IMG/VR virus record: IMGVR_UViG_3300030060_006992
Location: 1-24,302 of that record
DNA from: a virus
DNA length: 24,302 nucleotides
Reading direction: 5' to 3' (one strand)
How positions within the stretch are numbered: position 1 is the stretch's first letter; the number at the start of each line of letters is the position of its first letter. Position numbers and translations under genes: made by a program. Below, piece by piece: positions 10,314 through 18,690 of the stretch. A model generated the notes under the pieces. It saw only the letters and a list, made by a program, of their open reading frames with translations, did no database searches and was not told the DNA's origin.

Positions 10314-13043
10314 TTAAGCTGCCTTCAACGCTGCAACTTCGGTTTTTAATACTTCAACCTTACCTATAAGTTCCTGTACAGCAGCTACAAGTAAAGGTAC
10401 AAGTTTACTCTGATCTATTTGTTGTGGTTTTATAGAACCATCTTCATTAACTTGATCTTTTTCTCCTGAAATAGCTTCAGGTATTACATTTTGCACTTCA
10501 TGAGCAAAAAAACCATCAACGATTTTTGTTGAATCTTTTTTGAAATTAAATCTATATGGTTTTAATGTTTTTAATCTTGTTATACCATCAGATATTGCAA
10601 TTTCATTTTCTTTTAATCTGTAATCAGAAGATGTATTAAAAGACGTACTACTACCATTACTTGTTATTGAACCAGAGGTTCCATTTGTTTGGTCAAGAAA
10701 ACCAATCATTGTAGCATTAGTTCCGTCACCTTGATTACCTGCCCTATCATGTTTAATAATTACGCATGTTTGATCTTGTACATTATTAAAATAAAAAGTT
10801 GCAACGTGTGTACTGTCTCCTCCTTTTTGCACTGATAAAAATTCATTAAATACTTTTGAAGTAGCACCTATGAGAACCCTTCCATCGTCGTCTATACGTA
10901 GTTTTTCTGAACCGTCAGTATGAAAACCTATTATTGTGTTTGAATTTTCATTATCTCTATCTGCACTTAGAACTAAATCACCGCCTCCACCTCTAATCTC
11001 GGATTCTGGTGTACCTGAGGCATCACTATCTGTAAGTCTTATAGTTGGAGTAGTAGCTTCTATGTCTAAGGTAACACTAGGACTTGTTGTACCTATACCT
11101 ACGAGGCCAGCTGAAGTAACAGTCATTTTTGTTGATGGTCCAGCAGAATGACTAGAGGAGCATTGAATTTCTAGATTATGACCAGCACCATTATTTTTAG
11201 CAGATAGACCAGCACCTCTTTGATCTGGTGGATTAGTGGATAAAGCACCAAGCATTATTCTTGCTTCGTCATTTGTACCACCATCTGAATGATGTATTGT
11301 TGCTAATGATGGTCCTGTTCCCAAAACTTCTAATGGTGAGTCAGGATTTGTTATACCTATACCAAGAAAGCCTGTTACAGTAGCTCCAACACTTGTAGTC
11401 TCAAACTTTTTACTGTTGTTGAAATATAGTTCTACGGCTCCATCAGCTACAGCTAATAGTGAAGTTTCACCTTCTTTAGCGTTAAGATACATATTTCCAC
11501 TAACTGGGAATATTTGTCCATTACCGCTACCAGTATGTCTTATTTTTACTTTTTGAGCTAATATAACTTCACCATTATGACCAGAAGGTATATTAGTTTC
11601 CAACATTTTAGTGTTGTTGTAAAATAGCTCTACGGCTCCATCTGGTCTTGCTAGAAACGCATCTTCAGAACCACATTTAAGAGATATATGACCAGCAGTA
11701 CCAGAACCACCAGCACTTATAGTAAAAGTAGTATTGCTACTTGAAGTCAAATTTCCAAGAAAATTAACTCCCACGGCTGTAGTCTCGAGCCTGCTACTAT
11801 TGTTGTGATATAGCTCTACGGCTCCGTTCGCATTACAAACAATAGCGTCTTCACTTGTATTTACTTTAGTTACGACTGCTGATCCAGATGAAATATTTAA
11901 ATTACCTGTTGAGTTACTAATTTGCGATTGACTTCCATCATGAAAAAGTTGTAGGTCATCACCAGTTCCTAACTTTATTCTTGAACTATCGTCAGCATAA
12001 AAATGTCCTTGAGATAATTTAACGCCATCACTTCTAGTTTCAAACTTTTTACTATTATTGTGATATAGCTCTACTGCTCCGTTGGCATCTGCAACAATAA
12101 TATTTTCATTATTAGCTGCGTTTCTTAAATGAAAATTATCACTTCTTATATCTAACTCACCTGTTGCACTATGTATATGTGAATTTGTGCCATTATGAAA
12201 AATTTCTAGGTCATTACCTGTTCCGAATCTTGCTTTAGCATTATCAGCAAACTCCAAGCAACTATCTGATTTATCGAAAAGCACATTTGCAGAAGCTCCT
12301 GTGAAGAGTACATCTCCGTCATGAGTTGCACCATCATCAGTGATTGTTCCTATTACTTCTATACCATTTGCTGTAGTCTCTATTTTCTTAACGTTATTAT
12401 GATATAGCTCAACACTCCCATTTGCATTACAAACGATAGCATCTTCAACTCCATCTTTTACTTTTATTTTTATAGGTGAGGTAGCACCTACATTTTTTAT
12501 AATTGCTTCTGAACCTGTAAAAACTAATTGAAAGTTTTGATTAGCTCCTATTCTTAAGGCTTGATTGTCCGCATCAATATCAATATTTTCAGTCGTATCA
12601 ATCATTCCTATTACATCAATACCACTACTTGTAGTCTCTAACTTTTTACTGTTGTTGTGATATAGTTCTACTGCTGAGTCAGTATCAAAAACTATTCCAG
12701 ATTCACTTCCATCTGCATTTTTTATAGAGAAATTTGTCGCTTGTATTTCTAAATTTCCTGTTCCGCCATCTCGAATAACGCTTTTTGATCCATCATGAAA
12801 AATTTTTAAATCATCTGCTGCACCAAATCCAAGTATTGCATTATCTTGAAAACGAAAAGTATCAGCAGATCGTACCCAAGCTACATTGTAATTATTACCT
12901 GTAAAAGTAACACCACTAGTAAAAGTACCTCCTGCCAAAGGCATTGCCCCAGTTACTTTACTTACATCAATTGCCGCAGAATTACTTATATCCGCATTAA
13001 CAATAGTCGAGTCTTTTATAAGTTGTACTTCAGTTTGAGACAT
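10314..13043 (-). CDS. Long tail fibre with repeats and S74 intramolecular chaperone
   Basis: A 909-residue receptor-binding tail fibre or tailspike. The N-terminus (MSQTEVQLIKDSTIVNADIS) is the probable attachment part. The shaft has six imperfect units with (A/S)VEL(Y/F)xNNxxxxET (around 11.42, 11.62, 11.81, 12.06, 12.40 and 12.66 kb) alternating with DDL-x-IFHDGS/NGT segments, a cyanophage-fibre signature. The last 104 residues are an S74 peptidase/chaperone: S806-D807-Y-R-L-K811 with the Ser/Lys dyad, GFFAHEVQNVIPEAI, and a C-terminal coiled coil. This domain helps trimerise the fibre and then cuts itself off before S806. It is the largest - strand gene and probably determines host range. 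Confidence 0.9.
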   Translation of the reverse strand: MSQTEVQLIKDSTIVNADISNSAAIDVSKVTGAMPLAGGTFTSGVTFTGNNYNVAWVRSADTFRFQDNAILGFGAADDLKIFHDGSKSVIRDGGTGNLEIQATNFSIKNADGSESGIVFDTDSAVELYHNNSKKLETTSSGIDVIGMIDTTENIDIDADNQALRIGANQNFQLVFTGSEAIIKNVGATSPIKIKVKDGVEDAIVCNANGSVELYHNNVKKIETTANGIEVIGTITDDGATHDGDVLFTGASANVLFDKSDSCLEFADNAKARFGTGNDLEIFHNGTNSHIHSATGELDIRSDNFHLRNAANNENIIVADANGAVELYHNNSKKFETRSDGVKLSQGHFYADDSSRIKLGTGDDLQLFHDGSQSQISNSTGNLNISSGSAVVTKVNTSEDAIVCNANGAVELYHNNSSRLETTAVGVNFLGNLTSSSNTTFTISAGGSGTAGHISLKCGSEDAFLARPDGAVELFYNNTKMLETNIPSGHNGEVILAQKVKIRHTGSGNGQIFPVSGNMYLNAKEGETSLLAVADGAVELYFNNSKKFETTSVGATVTGFLGIGITNPDSPLEVLGTGPSLATIHHSDGGTNDEARIMLGALSTNPPDQRGAGLSAKNNGAGHNLEIQCSSSHSAGPSTKMTVTSAGLVGIGTTSPSVTLDIEATTPTIRLTDSDASGTPESEIRGGGGDLVLSADRDNENSNTIIGFHTDGSEKLRIDDDGRVLIGATSKVFNEFLSVQKGGDSTHVATFYFNNVQDQTCVIIKHDRAGNQGDGTNATMIGFLDQTNGTSGSITSNGSSTSFNTSSDYRLKENEIAISDGITRLKTLKPYRFNFKKDSTKIVDGFFAHEVQNVIPEAISGEKDQVNEDGSIKPQQIDQSKLVPLLVAAVQELIGKVEVLKTEVAALKAA

Positions 13044-13086
13044 TTATAATCTAAGCTTTTAGTGATGTCTCAATTTTACGATGACT

Positions 13087-13272
13087 TTATATACGAATTA
13101 CTGCACGACGTTTGGCCGGCTGACCACCTTTCTTTTCATATTCTTCTAATACTAAATAATCTGGAATATTAGTTCCCGCTTGTTCATAAATTTGTTTTCT
13201 TTTAACATAAGAATCTAAAAAAGGTTTTCCACCTCCATTAGCCATTACAGTAGGAAAATCACTATCTCCCAT
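13087..13272 (-). CDS. Small protein, 61 residues, upstream of tail fibre
   Basis: ATG 13272 is chosen over the TTG three bases earlier because it overlaps the previous gene's TGA (TGATG). It reads MGDSDFPTVMANGGGKPFLD and ends in KKGGQPAKRRAVIRI. It is polar and Gly-rich with a basic end. The fourth of four short coupled genes before the fibre, perhaps a virion or assembly part; the function is unknown. Confidence 0.6.
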   Translation of the reverse strand: MGDSDFPTVMANGGGKPFLDSYVKRKQIYEQAGTNIPDYLVLEEYEKKGGQPAKRRAVIRI

Positions 13273-13517
13273 CAATCATCCCTTCGATAACTTAAAAAAT
13301 CCTTTTCAAATGAAGGAGAATTTACTATAGTCGATATAAAATTTTTTAAAAAACCTGCAGATCTTCCTTGAAACGTATTAGATACATCTCGACCTTTACT
13401 ATCTGTAATTCTTGGACGTTCTGGTACTGATGACGTTGATACTGTCTCGTTTTGTACTCTTGGAGTATTACTTCTTGCATCCTTTAAATAACTACCTGAT
13501 GAACTAAAAAATGACAT
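13272..13517 (-). CDS. Ser/Arg-rich protein, 81 residues
   Basis: Reads MSFFSSSGSYLKDARSNTPR followed by a disordered Ser/Thr/Pro stretch and a short hydrophobic helix (GFLKNFISTIVNSP) and an RRDD end. TAATG (13519-13515) couples it to the gene upstream and TGATG to the one downstream. Low complexity suggests a linker-like or minor virion protein. Not assigned. Confidence 0.6.
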   Translation of the reverse strand: MSFFSSSGSYLKDARSNTPRVQNETVSTSSVPERPRITDSKGRDVSNTFQGRSAGFLKNFISTIVNSPSFEKDFLSYRRDD

Positions 13518-13720
13518 TAATCATCCTCCGAAAACATTTGATCACGTAAAGAACCACCTAATTCTTTATCTATTTGTTTTCTTATTCCACCAGTAAAGAC
13601 ATCTTTAGATTCTTCAAGCAAGCTACCACTTGGCCTAAAATTTAATCTTTCATCTATATAACGCTTTAAATTAGTTTTAGCGTCATAAGGATCTTTACTA
13701 AAATAATTTGAATAAGCCAT
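13517..13720 (-). CDS. Small charged protein, 67 residues
   Basis: Reads MAYSNYFSKDPYDAKTNLKR with a helical C-terminal half (SLLEESKDVFTGGIRKQIDK) ending SEDD. It is coupled to 13272-13517 by TAATG and starts directly after the stop of 13721-13945. No family is recognised; position suggests a minor virion or assembly protein. Confidence 0.6.
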   Translation of the reverse strand: MAYSNYFSKDPYDAKTNLKRYIDERLNFRPSGSLLEESKDVFTGGIRKQIDKELGGSLRDQMFSEDD

Positions 13721-13945
13721 TTAAGGACGCATCCTAGATAAAAAATCATTTACTTTTTCTCCAATTCCTGGCTCTTGAGAAGCAGCATTCATTGGATTGT
13801 TCTTTAAAGATGCCTGTTTCATAGCTTCAGAATAAGGCGCTGACACAGCTACTCCCTGATTTGCATATCCACCTGGAAGTCTTGACTGCCTAGTAGGATC
13901 TATTGAATCTGCTAATCCAGAAGGATCAAAACCTGCGGGGTTCAT
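13721..13945 (-). CDS. Pro/Gly-rich protein, 74 residues, first gene of the fibre operon
   Basis: Opens MNPAGFDPSGLADSIDPTRQ, then SRLPGGYANQGVAVSAPYSE, ending in FLSRMRP. It is a disordered, Pro/Gly/Asn-rich protein like many small phage structural proteins. Its upstream region holds a plausible - strand promoter (13987-14015). Confidence 0.6.
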   Translation of the reverse strand: MNPAGFDPSGLADSIDPTRQSRLPGGYANQGVAVSAPYSEAMKQASLKNNPMNAASQEPGIGEKVNDFLSRMRP

Positions 13946-13986
13946 CTATAAAAAAATAAGGTGTTTCTATAATTTTACTCTGAAAA

Positions 13987-14015
13987 AATATTGAGACTAG
14001 TTACTTGCCTGTAAA
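13987..14015 (-). promoter_or_regulatory. Candidate promoter of the tail fibre operon
   Basis: On the - strand: TTTACA (14015-14010, 5 of 6 to TTGACA), a 17-base spacer and AATATT (13992-13987, 4 of 6). The expected start near 13980 leaves a leader of about 35 bases to ATG 13945. The -10 is weak, so this is a moderate call. Confidence 0.4.
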
Positions 14016-14340
14016 TCTAAATTAGTGTTTTTATTTACACTCATCAACCTAACCCTACCCCGACTTTTTTCCAAATTATCATCAAATATTATCTATAACT
14101 AGGTATGGGTTCTATGTTTATTTTATACATTACGCCTCAAACTCCTTGCGATAAGATGAATCTACTATGAACAGCCAAATTCAATAAAAAAAAGAGGATT
14201 TTAATCGAAGACGTGTATGTTGAGGATAGGTACAAGAGTGTATATATTAGAAGTTACAGTCACATACCTAACCTCACTTTCCTTAGAAGTAAATAAAAAG
14301 AGTAAAAAAAATAGGTTTTTGTGTGTTCAACGATTGCCAT

Positions 14341-14349
14341 TGATATAAA
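14341..14349 (+). promoter_or_regulatory. Extended -10 promoter before the double-HNH gene
   Basis: TGATATAAA fits the TGnTATAAT extended -10. The predicted transcription start (near 14356) falls at the first in-frame ATG (14358), so the message would either be leaderless or be translated from the second ATG at 14388 with a 30-base leader. Confidence 0.45.
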
Positions 14350-14357
14350 AGGGATGT

Positions 14358-15497
14358 ATGCTCCTAATTACCACTCCCCCTACTTGCATGAACGAAAAAC
14401 CAGCTTTTCTATATAATGACTTGACTCCATATGATCAAATTGTTTTTGCTAATGCTTTTAAAACAGCCTTAAAAATATTAGGTAAAGACTCTTGTTGGTG
14501 TATGAAAAAATTAAAACATTCAGCTTTTCAAGGTTTTAATACCAGTAAGAATAAATTATTTTATAAGGGTAGAGATGCAAGACCTTTAATACTTTGTTTG
14601 ACAGGTAGAAATCCAAAAGATCAAAATACAATTATTGTGAGAAAATGTTCTTGCAATTCGAATTATTGTCTAAATCCATCTCATTACTATTATGGTACTC
14701 GTCAAGATGTTGCTTATGAAAAGGCTTCAATAAGTAAAAAATTTATAGATAAAGACTTAATAACTAAATTAAGACTAGAAAAAGATAAAGGAATTAGTAG
14801 TCGTAAATTATCTAAAACTTATAAATTGCCCTATCATTCTGTACGAAGAATTTGTAACTATGAGACTTTTGATGATGTTCAAAACTCAAAAGATAAATAT
14901 AATGAAAGTAAAATTTGGACAAATTTATCAAAAATTTGCGAAATTCTTACCTCCTCTTATACAGATGAGGCTAAAAAATATAATTTAAACTTTCATGTGA
15001 CTGAAAAACTAGAGTGTCCTTGGCATAATCAAGGGTCTAACAAACATATAGGTAATTTTGGGATGATGGGTGAATGCCTAGACTGTATGTCAGAAATTAA
15101 AAAAGGTAAATGCACAGTAGATGTAAGGGAATTTGATTTCCGTTGGTATTGGCAAGTAAAAAGATTTTGGGAACAGGTAGATGTAAAAGATGATAACGAA
15201 TGTTGGGTTTGGAAAGGTGCTAAAAGAAAAAACAATACAGAATCTACAGCTTATTTCCCCTCACCATTCCATTCAGGAAAAACTCAGTCAGCCCCTAGAA
15301 TAGCTTTTTGGTTATCAAGAGGATATACAGGTAAATATAGAATTTTTAATAATAAATCATGTGAGCCTTTTTGTTGTAATCCTATGCATTTAAATATTAA
15401 AGATTCTAATTTGACATGTAGACCAACAAAGATTAAATCTAAAAAACTATCTCATGATAATATTTTTGAATACTATAAAAATAAACAAAAAAAGTAA
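14358..15497 (+). CDS. HNH-type endonuclease with two zinc/HNH modules and a helix-turn-helix
   Basis: Probably a mobile (homing-type) or host-attacking nuclease. Module 1: C-W-C at about 47-49, then KCSCNSNYCLNPSHYYYG with C104, N106, P107 and H109. Next a helix-turn-helix (GISSRKLSKTYKLPYHSVRR, about 145-165) for DNA recognition. Then a small Cys/His cluster (CPWH ... CLDC). Module 2 has the classic HNH_3 layout: CWVWKG (C282-G287), RIAFWLSRG, and CEPFCCNPMHL with N341, P342 and H344. ATG 14388 (MNEKPAFLYNDL) may be the true start, since the first ten codons are Pro/Thr-rich and atypical. It is AT-richer than its neighbours and sits in a + strand island inside the - strand block. Confidence 0.7.
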   Translation: MLLITTPPTCMNEKPAFLYNDLTPYDQIVFANAFKTALKILGKDSCWCMKKLKHSAFQGFNTSKNKLFYKGRDARPLILCLTGRNPKDQNTIIVRKCSCNSNYCLNPSHYYYGTRQDVAYEKASISKKFIDKDLITKLRLEKDKGISSRKLSKTYKLPYHSVRRICNYETFDDVQNSKDKYNESKIWTNLSKICEILTSSYTDEAKKYNLNFHVTEKLECPWHNQGSNKHIGNFGMMGECLDCMSEIKKGKCTVDVREFDFRWYWQVKRFWEQVDVKDDNECWVWKGAKRKNNTESTAYFPSPFHSGKTQSAPRIAFWLSRGYTGKYRIFNNKSCEPFCCNPMHLNIKDSNLTCRPTKIKSKKLSHDNIFEYYKNKQKK

Positions 15498-15532
15498 GGC
15501 TACAATAGTAAAAAGACTCGAAATCACTATAA

Positions 15533-16210
15533 ATGACAAGATTTTTAAACACTATTCCAAGTAATTCTGGTTTTACTAATCTTGGTTTAGTAGAAACCTA
15601 CCCTACTGGGGGTGCGGGTCCAGTTGCATATGGTCCAACTTCTTACTTTGGCTCAGATCCACTCCCAGCAGAAGATGGTGATAATTTAAATGATCCTATA
15701 GATTTAGGTTTATTTACTGAAGTTTTTAAATCGTTTGATATAAATAATACACATGGTGGTTCTACAAGAAAACAAACAACTTTTTACAAATTATCTCTAT
15801 TAATACCAAGAACAATTCAATTCACACAAAATTTTTCACAATTTGCTCTAACTGAAGATACAAATAGAAATACATTAATTGCGTTTTATCAACTTCATGA
15901 GGATGGAAGACGAGAAGAATTACCTATAAATGATGAAGGATATGTATATAAAGAAAGTGCAGTCGATTACTTAGATGACGATGATGGACTAATTCCTACT
16001 AGAGACTATCCAGTAACTGCATTATCAGAAGGAAACTATTTATTTTTAATTACCAATGACATAAGGTATTTAGAAACTAATTATTCAATTACTGTAAATG
16101 CATCTGTATTAGATTTCAGATTTGTAAAAGAGGCCATATCTGAACAGATAAATTTTGGGCTTATTACCAATAGTGCCAAGGCTTTTTTAAATTTAGGTTC
16201 TATTATTTAA
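15533..16210 (+). CDS. Beta-rich protein, 225 residues, possible virion decoration
   Basis: Unknown function. A Gly/Pro-rich N-terminus (GGAGPVAYGPTSYFGSDP) is followed by a beta-sandwich-like section: KQTTFYKLSLLIPRTIQF, ALTEDTNRNTLIAFYQL, EGNYLFLITND, NYSITVNASV. The pattern of a strand-rich domain with 'GNYLFLITN' recalls pre-peptidase C-terminal (PPC)-like domains that bind surfaces, as does the 127-residue protein at 19964-20347. TACAAT at 15501-15506 could be its own -10. It follows the double-HNH gene by 35 bases and meets the 192-residue - strand gene with a 4-base overlap. Confidence 0.55.
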   Translation: MTRFLNTIPSNSGFTNLGLVETYPTGGAGPVAYGPTSYFGSDPLPAEDGDNLNDPIDLGLFTEVFKSFDINNTHGGSTRKQTTFYKLSLLIPRTIQFTQNFSQFALTEDTNRNTLIAFYQLHEDGRREELPINDEGYVYKESAVDYLDDDDGLIPTRDYPVTALSEGNYLFLITNDIRYLETNYSITVNASVLDFRFVKEAISEQINFGLITNSAKAFLNLGSII

Positions 16211-16785
16211 ACTCTCTTTCCTAACTGTTTTGGTAAGAATATATCATCTGGCCTATTAGCAAATGATGGATCTTTTGTAATAGTTCCAGTAGGACGGGGT
16301 GTCTTTTTAGCATAGTCAACAGCATCTGCGTAACTCTTTTGTGCATCAGTTAATTGTTTTCTTGCCATATCCCTTACTATGTCTAAGTTACTCTTAGACT
16401 TCGTGCTTGTAGTACTTGTACTTCTAGCTACACCAGTGCCACTCAACTTTTGACCTGGTTGTGTAGTGGCTGAACTTGCAGTAGAAGTAATACCAAAAGG
16501 TCTTGGAGTAGTTTTAAAACCTGTATCAGGACTACTTGTAGGTAAAGAAGCTAAATATGATGCTGCTTCATTCATTCTTACTTTTGCTTGCCGTGCACCT
16601 CTATCAGCGGGAGTTCCTGTCTCGTCATATCTTTGTTGTTGAACCTTCGCAGTTTCTTTCTCAATACGATTCATTGTTTCAGCTACATCCTGAAAACTTT
16701 CCTGTGGTATTAAGGACTGATACCTTTCGGCTGCAGTCTGTGGAGGCATTATTACGGTAGGAGGGGAAGGAGCTGAACCACCCAT
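16207..16785 (-). CDS. Low-complexity virion-type protein, 192 residues
   Basis: Starts MGGSAPSPPTVIMPPQTAAE, a Gly/Ser/Pro-rich opening typical of short-tailed and siphoviral marine phage structural proteins. Then a helix (VAETMNRIEKETAKVQQQRY), a Ser/Thr-rich disordered middle and a helical C-terminus. It is probably a minor or internal virion protein. It directly follows (one base gap) the 43-residue membrane gene at 16787-16918. Confidence 0.55.
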   Translation of the reverse strand: MGGSAPSPPTVIMPPQTAAERYQSLIPQESFQDVAETMNRIEKETAKVQQQRYDETGTPADRGARQAKVRMNEAASYLASLPTSSPDTGFKTTPRPFGITSTASSATTQPGQKLSGTGVARSTSTTSTKSKSNLDIVRDMARKQLTDAQKSYADAVDYAKKTPRPTGTITKDPSFANRPDDIFLPKQLGKRV

Positions 16786-16786
16786 T

Positions 16787-16918
16787 TTATTTTTTTAACT
16801 TTATTTCTATACTAATTGTATCTGTAATGAACTCGTAAGCATGATTCACTCCGATGTATCCAATAGGTAATAAAATTAAAATCAATAACAATTCAGCATA
16901 AGTAATTGGACGACGCAT
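16787..16918 (-). CDS. Small membrane protein, 43 residues
   Basis: From ATG 16918: MRRPITYAELLLILILLPIG, one hydrophobic helix, then YIGVNHAYEFITDTISIEIK and a Lys end. N-terminal arginines and a single helix fit an inner-membrane protein with its N-terminus inside. It ends one base before the ATG of the 192-residue gene. Given the lysis genes nearby it could be a pinholin- or spanin-like part, but nothing proves this. Confidence 0.6.
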   Translation of the reverse strand: MRRPITYAELLLILILLPIGYIGVNHAYEFITDTISIEIKLKK

Positions 16919-17042
16919 AGCAAAAACTAGTCTTTCTTAAATGATATTAGCCAACTTCTATATGATATGTCCACGTCTTAAATATAGAATTATGGGACAA
17001 AATTGAAAAATGAGTTAAGATTTTAAAAGAACAAGTCCTTAT

Positions 17043-17636
17043 ATGACTCAAGAAATTACAGAGGACTGGCTAGATATATTAGATACTAATAACTACGAAC
17101 CATATAATGATCCTGATAATACTTACAAAAGCTATAGATTTGTAGATTTAGAAATTAAAACTGTCACAATAAAAAATTATAAAAAGAAACTTTGTAAATC
17201 ATTAATAGAGCAGGTAGAAATATTCTTACCCCCCTCTGGTAGTTTCAACAATGCTGACTTAAGAAGATATTTGGAATTAGTTTCTCAATATGAAACTAGT
17301 ACCACAGATGTAATTTTAGGTTTATCTTTAGCAGATCAAATAAGAATTACTTTCAGCGATATGAAAACTAGCACTATATGTGATCGATATCCCGATATTA
17401 ATTTAGCAGAAAAACGTAGATATAGATGTGTCGCTGAGTATCTTATACGACAAGGAGAGCTAACAAAACTAAGAGATGAAAATGGCAAATTAATTAAAAA
17501 AATTGGAAATATGCAAAAAGCTGTAGTTTTATATCGACCTCTGCCAAAACTATTAGAAACACTTAGAAAATCAGGTTTAGGTAAGTTAGTAAAAATTGAT
17601 AAGAAGCCAAAAGATGTTAAACCAGTAGAATCTTGA
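17043..17636 (+). CDS. Unknown 197-residue protein with a winged-helix-like C-terminal part
   Basis: Acidic N-terminus (MTQEITEDWLDILDTNNYEP) and helical middle; residues about 125-170 look like a winged helix: LAEKRRYRCVAEYLIRQGEL then TKLRDENGKLIKKI and a wing strand NMQKAVVLYRP. The C-terminus is basic (KLVKIDKKPKDVKP). It is a possible regulator. First gene of the second + strand island, followed after 26 bases by the 135-residue gene. Confidence 0.5.
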   Translation: MTQEITEDWLDILDTNNYEPYNDPDNTYKSYRFVDLEIKTVTIKNYKKKLCKSLIEQVEIFLPPSGSFNNADLRRYLELVSQYETSTTDVILGLSLADQIRITFSDMKTSTICDRYPDINLAEKRRYRCVAEYLIRQGELTKLRDENGKLIKKIGNMQKAVVLYRPLPKLLETLRKSGLGKLVKIDKKPKDVKPVES

Positions 17637-17662
17637 TACACTAGTTCAGAAGCAGTAATTTT

Positions 17663-18070
17663 ATGTCAAGCAGAAGAAACAAACTACTTTCTAAATTAAT
17701 ACAAGGTGCAACGGGAGAGGAAGAAGCAAAACTATATCAATTAACCATAGAAAGAATTTGTGCCGATATGTGTGAATATTTTGCAAAGTTTCATAGTAAT
17801 GAGGGTCCAGGTGCAATGGTATTTATTCCCACAGCTAAAAATGAAAAAGATAGTATGTTTTATTTAAATTTAAGCTGCTTAATGAATGCACTTAATGACT
17901 TAAATAATAGGGAAATGGAAGGTCCGGCTGATGTAATGAGGAAAGCAATTGCCAGAGCTGAACAAATAGATCCAATGAAAGAATCATTATTTATAATTCA
18001 AGATGAAAAAGCTATGAGTCTTGTTCATTTAAAGCATGATTCTGAGGGAGCATCCTTTAAACACCTTTGA
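17663..18070 (+). CDS. Unknown 135-residue protein
   Basis: Opens MSSRRNKLLSKLIQGATGEE with a helical core (ERICADMCEYFAKF) and a middle with strand-like GAMVFIPTAKN, then LNLSCLMNALNDLNN. The hydrophobic/polar pattern is that of a soluble alpha/beta protein. The stop overlaps a TTG used to start the Dam-like gene (TTGA at 18067-18070), so the two are coupled. The function is unknown. Confidence 0.6.
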   Translation: MSSRRNKLLSKLIQGATGEEEAKLYQLTIERICADMCEYFAKFHSNEGPGAMVFIPTAKNEKDSMFYLNLSCLMNALNDLNNREMEGPADVMRKAIARAEQIDPMKESLFIIQDEKAMSLVHLKHDSEGASFKHL

Positions 18071-18690
18071 AAAGAAAAATACACTGGTCGGTTTACCGTA
18101 ACTTTCTTACAAAGATTGCTCATCTTGATCAAGATTGGCTTACACCTTGTGAGTATTTACCGTACATCGATGCAGTTTTAGGAGATATAGATTTAGATCC
18201 TTGCTCTACTCATAGTGCAAATGTTGAATTTTTAAGAGCAAAAAAGATATATACATTAGAAGAAGATGGTTTAAATATTGAAGATCCTTGGGTGGGTCAG
18301 ACTTATTTATTTCCTCCAACATATGGAAGATGTTCTTACTCTCAAGCAAGAGGTACATGGAGATGGAGTAAAACTGCAGGACTTGGAGCTAAAGCACCTT
18401 CTGTCATTTGGTTTAGGAGATTATTAAGAGAATGGAAGCTTAGAAACGTGTCAGAGGCTATTTTTTTTACAATTTATCCAGAAATGATGCGTATATGCCC
18501 AGAAATGTGGGATTACCCTATTTGCTTTCCTAAAGACAGGGTAAATTTGATACATGGTAAAAGATTAAAAGCTCTAAATCTGCCAGTGCACTGGGGATAC
18601 TTTATTTATTTACCTAGATTGGAGTATGGATTTCAACAAGTAGATAAATTTAAAGAAGTATTTTCACATCTAGGAAAAGTAGTTACTTGA
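18067..18690 (+). CDS. Phage Dam-like methyltransferase relative with altered catalytic motif
   Basis: 207 residues, TTG start coupled to the previous stop. Residues 24-46 (WLTPCEYLP ... DIDLDPCS) and IYTLEEDGLN-x-x-DPWVGQTY match the phage N6-adenine methyltransferase (Dam-like) family, which reads WxTP, DLDPC/A, YT..DGL..W.G. The catalytic (D/N)PP(Y/W) should follow as LNPPYG, but here it is L81-F82-P83-P84-T85-Y86-G87: the essential Asn/Asp is Phe and one residue is inserted. Either the protein is catalytically dead, or it uses another residue. The C-terminal half keeps Trp/Tyr-rich strands (PVHWGYFIYLPRLEYG). Confidence 0.65.
   Translation: MKRKIHWSVYRNFLTKIAHLDQDWLTPCEYLPYIDAVLGDIDLDPCSTHSANVEFLRAKKIYTLEEDGLNIEDPWVGQTYLFPPTYGRCSYSQARGTWRWSKTAGLGAKAPSVIWFRRLLREWKLRNVSEAIFFTIYPEMMRICPEMWDYPICFPKDRVNLIHGKRLKALNLPVHWGYFIYLPRLEYGFQQVDKFKEVFSHLGKVVT

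Larger units (their letters stand above)
13946..14357. other. 412-base divergent intergenic region without a convincing gene
   Basis: This is the longest gene-free stretch. It contains the candidate leftward promoter (13987-14015), a rightward extended -10 at 14341-14349, a short inverted repeat AGTGT/ACACT near 14024-14041, and two related C-rich patches: ACCTAACCCTACCCC near 14046 and ACCTAACCTCAC near 14265. The best short frame is 14217-14348 (43 codons); another (14105-14170) is 21 codons. Neither has a ribosome site or protein-like composition. No tRNA fold was seen. Confidence 0.5.

Noticed and set aside
10936-11151. Open frame on the + strand inside the tail fibre gene
   Set aside because: Antisense to a strong repeat-containing coding region; composition is not protein-like and it lacks a ribosome site.
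14251-14266. Second HLR1-like site (GTTACAGTCACATACC)
   Set aside because: Only the first half-site matches; the spacing and second repeat fail.
14217-14348. 43-codon frame in the intergenic region
   Set aside because: No ribosome site, overlaps the predicted promoter and has a competing frame; not convincing.
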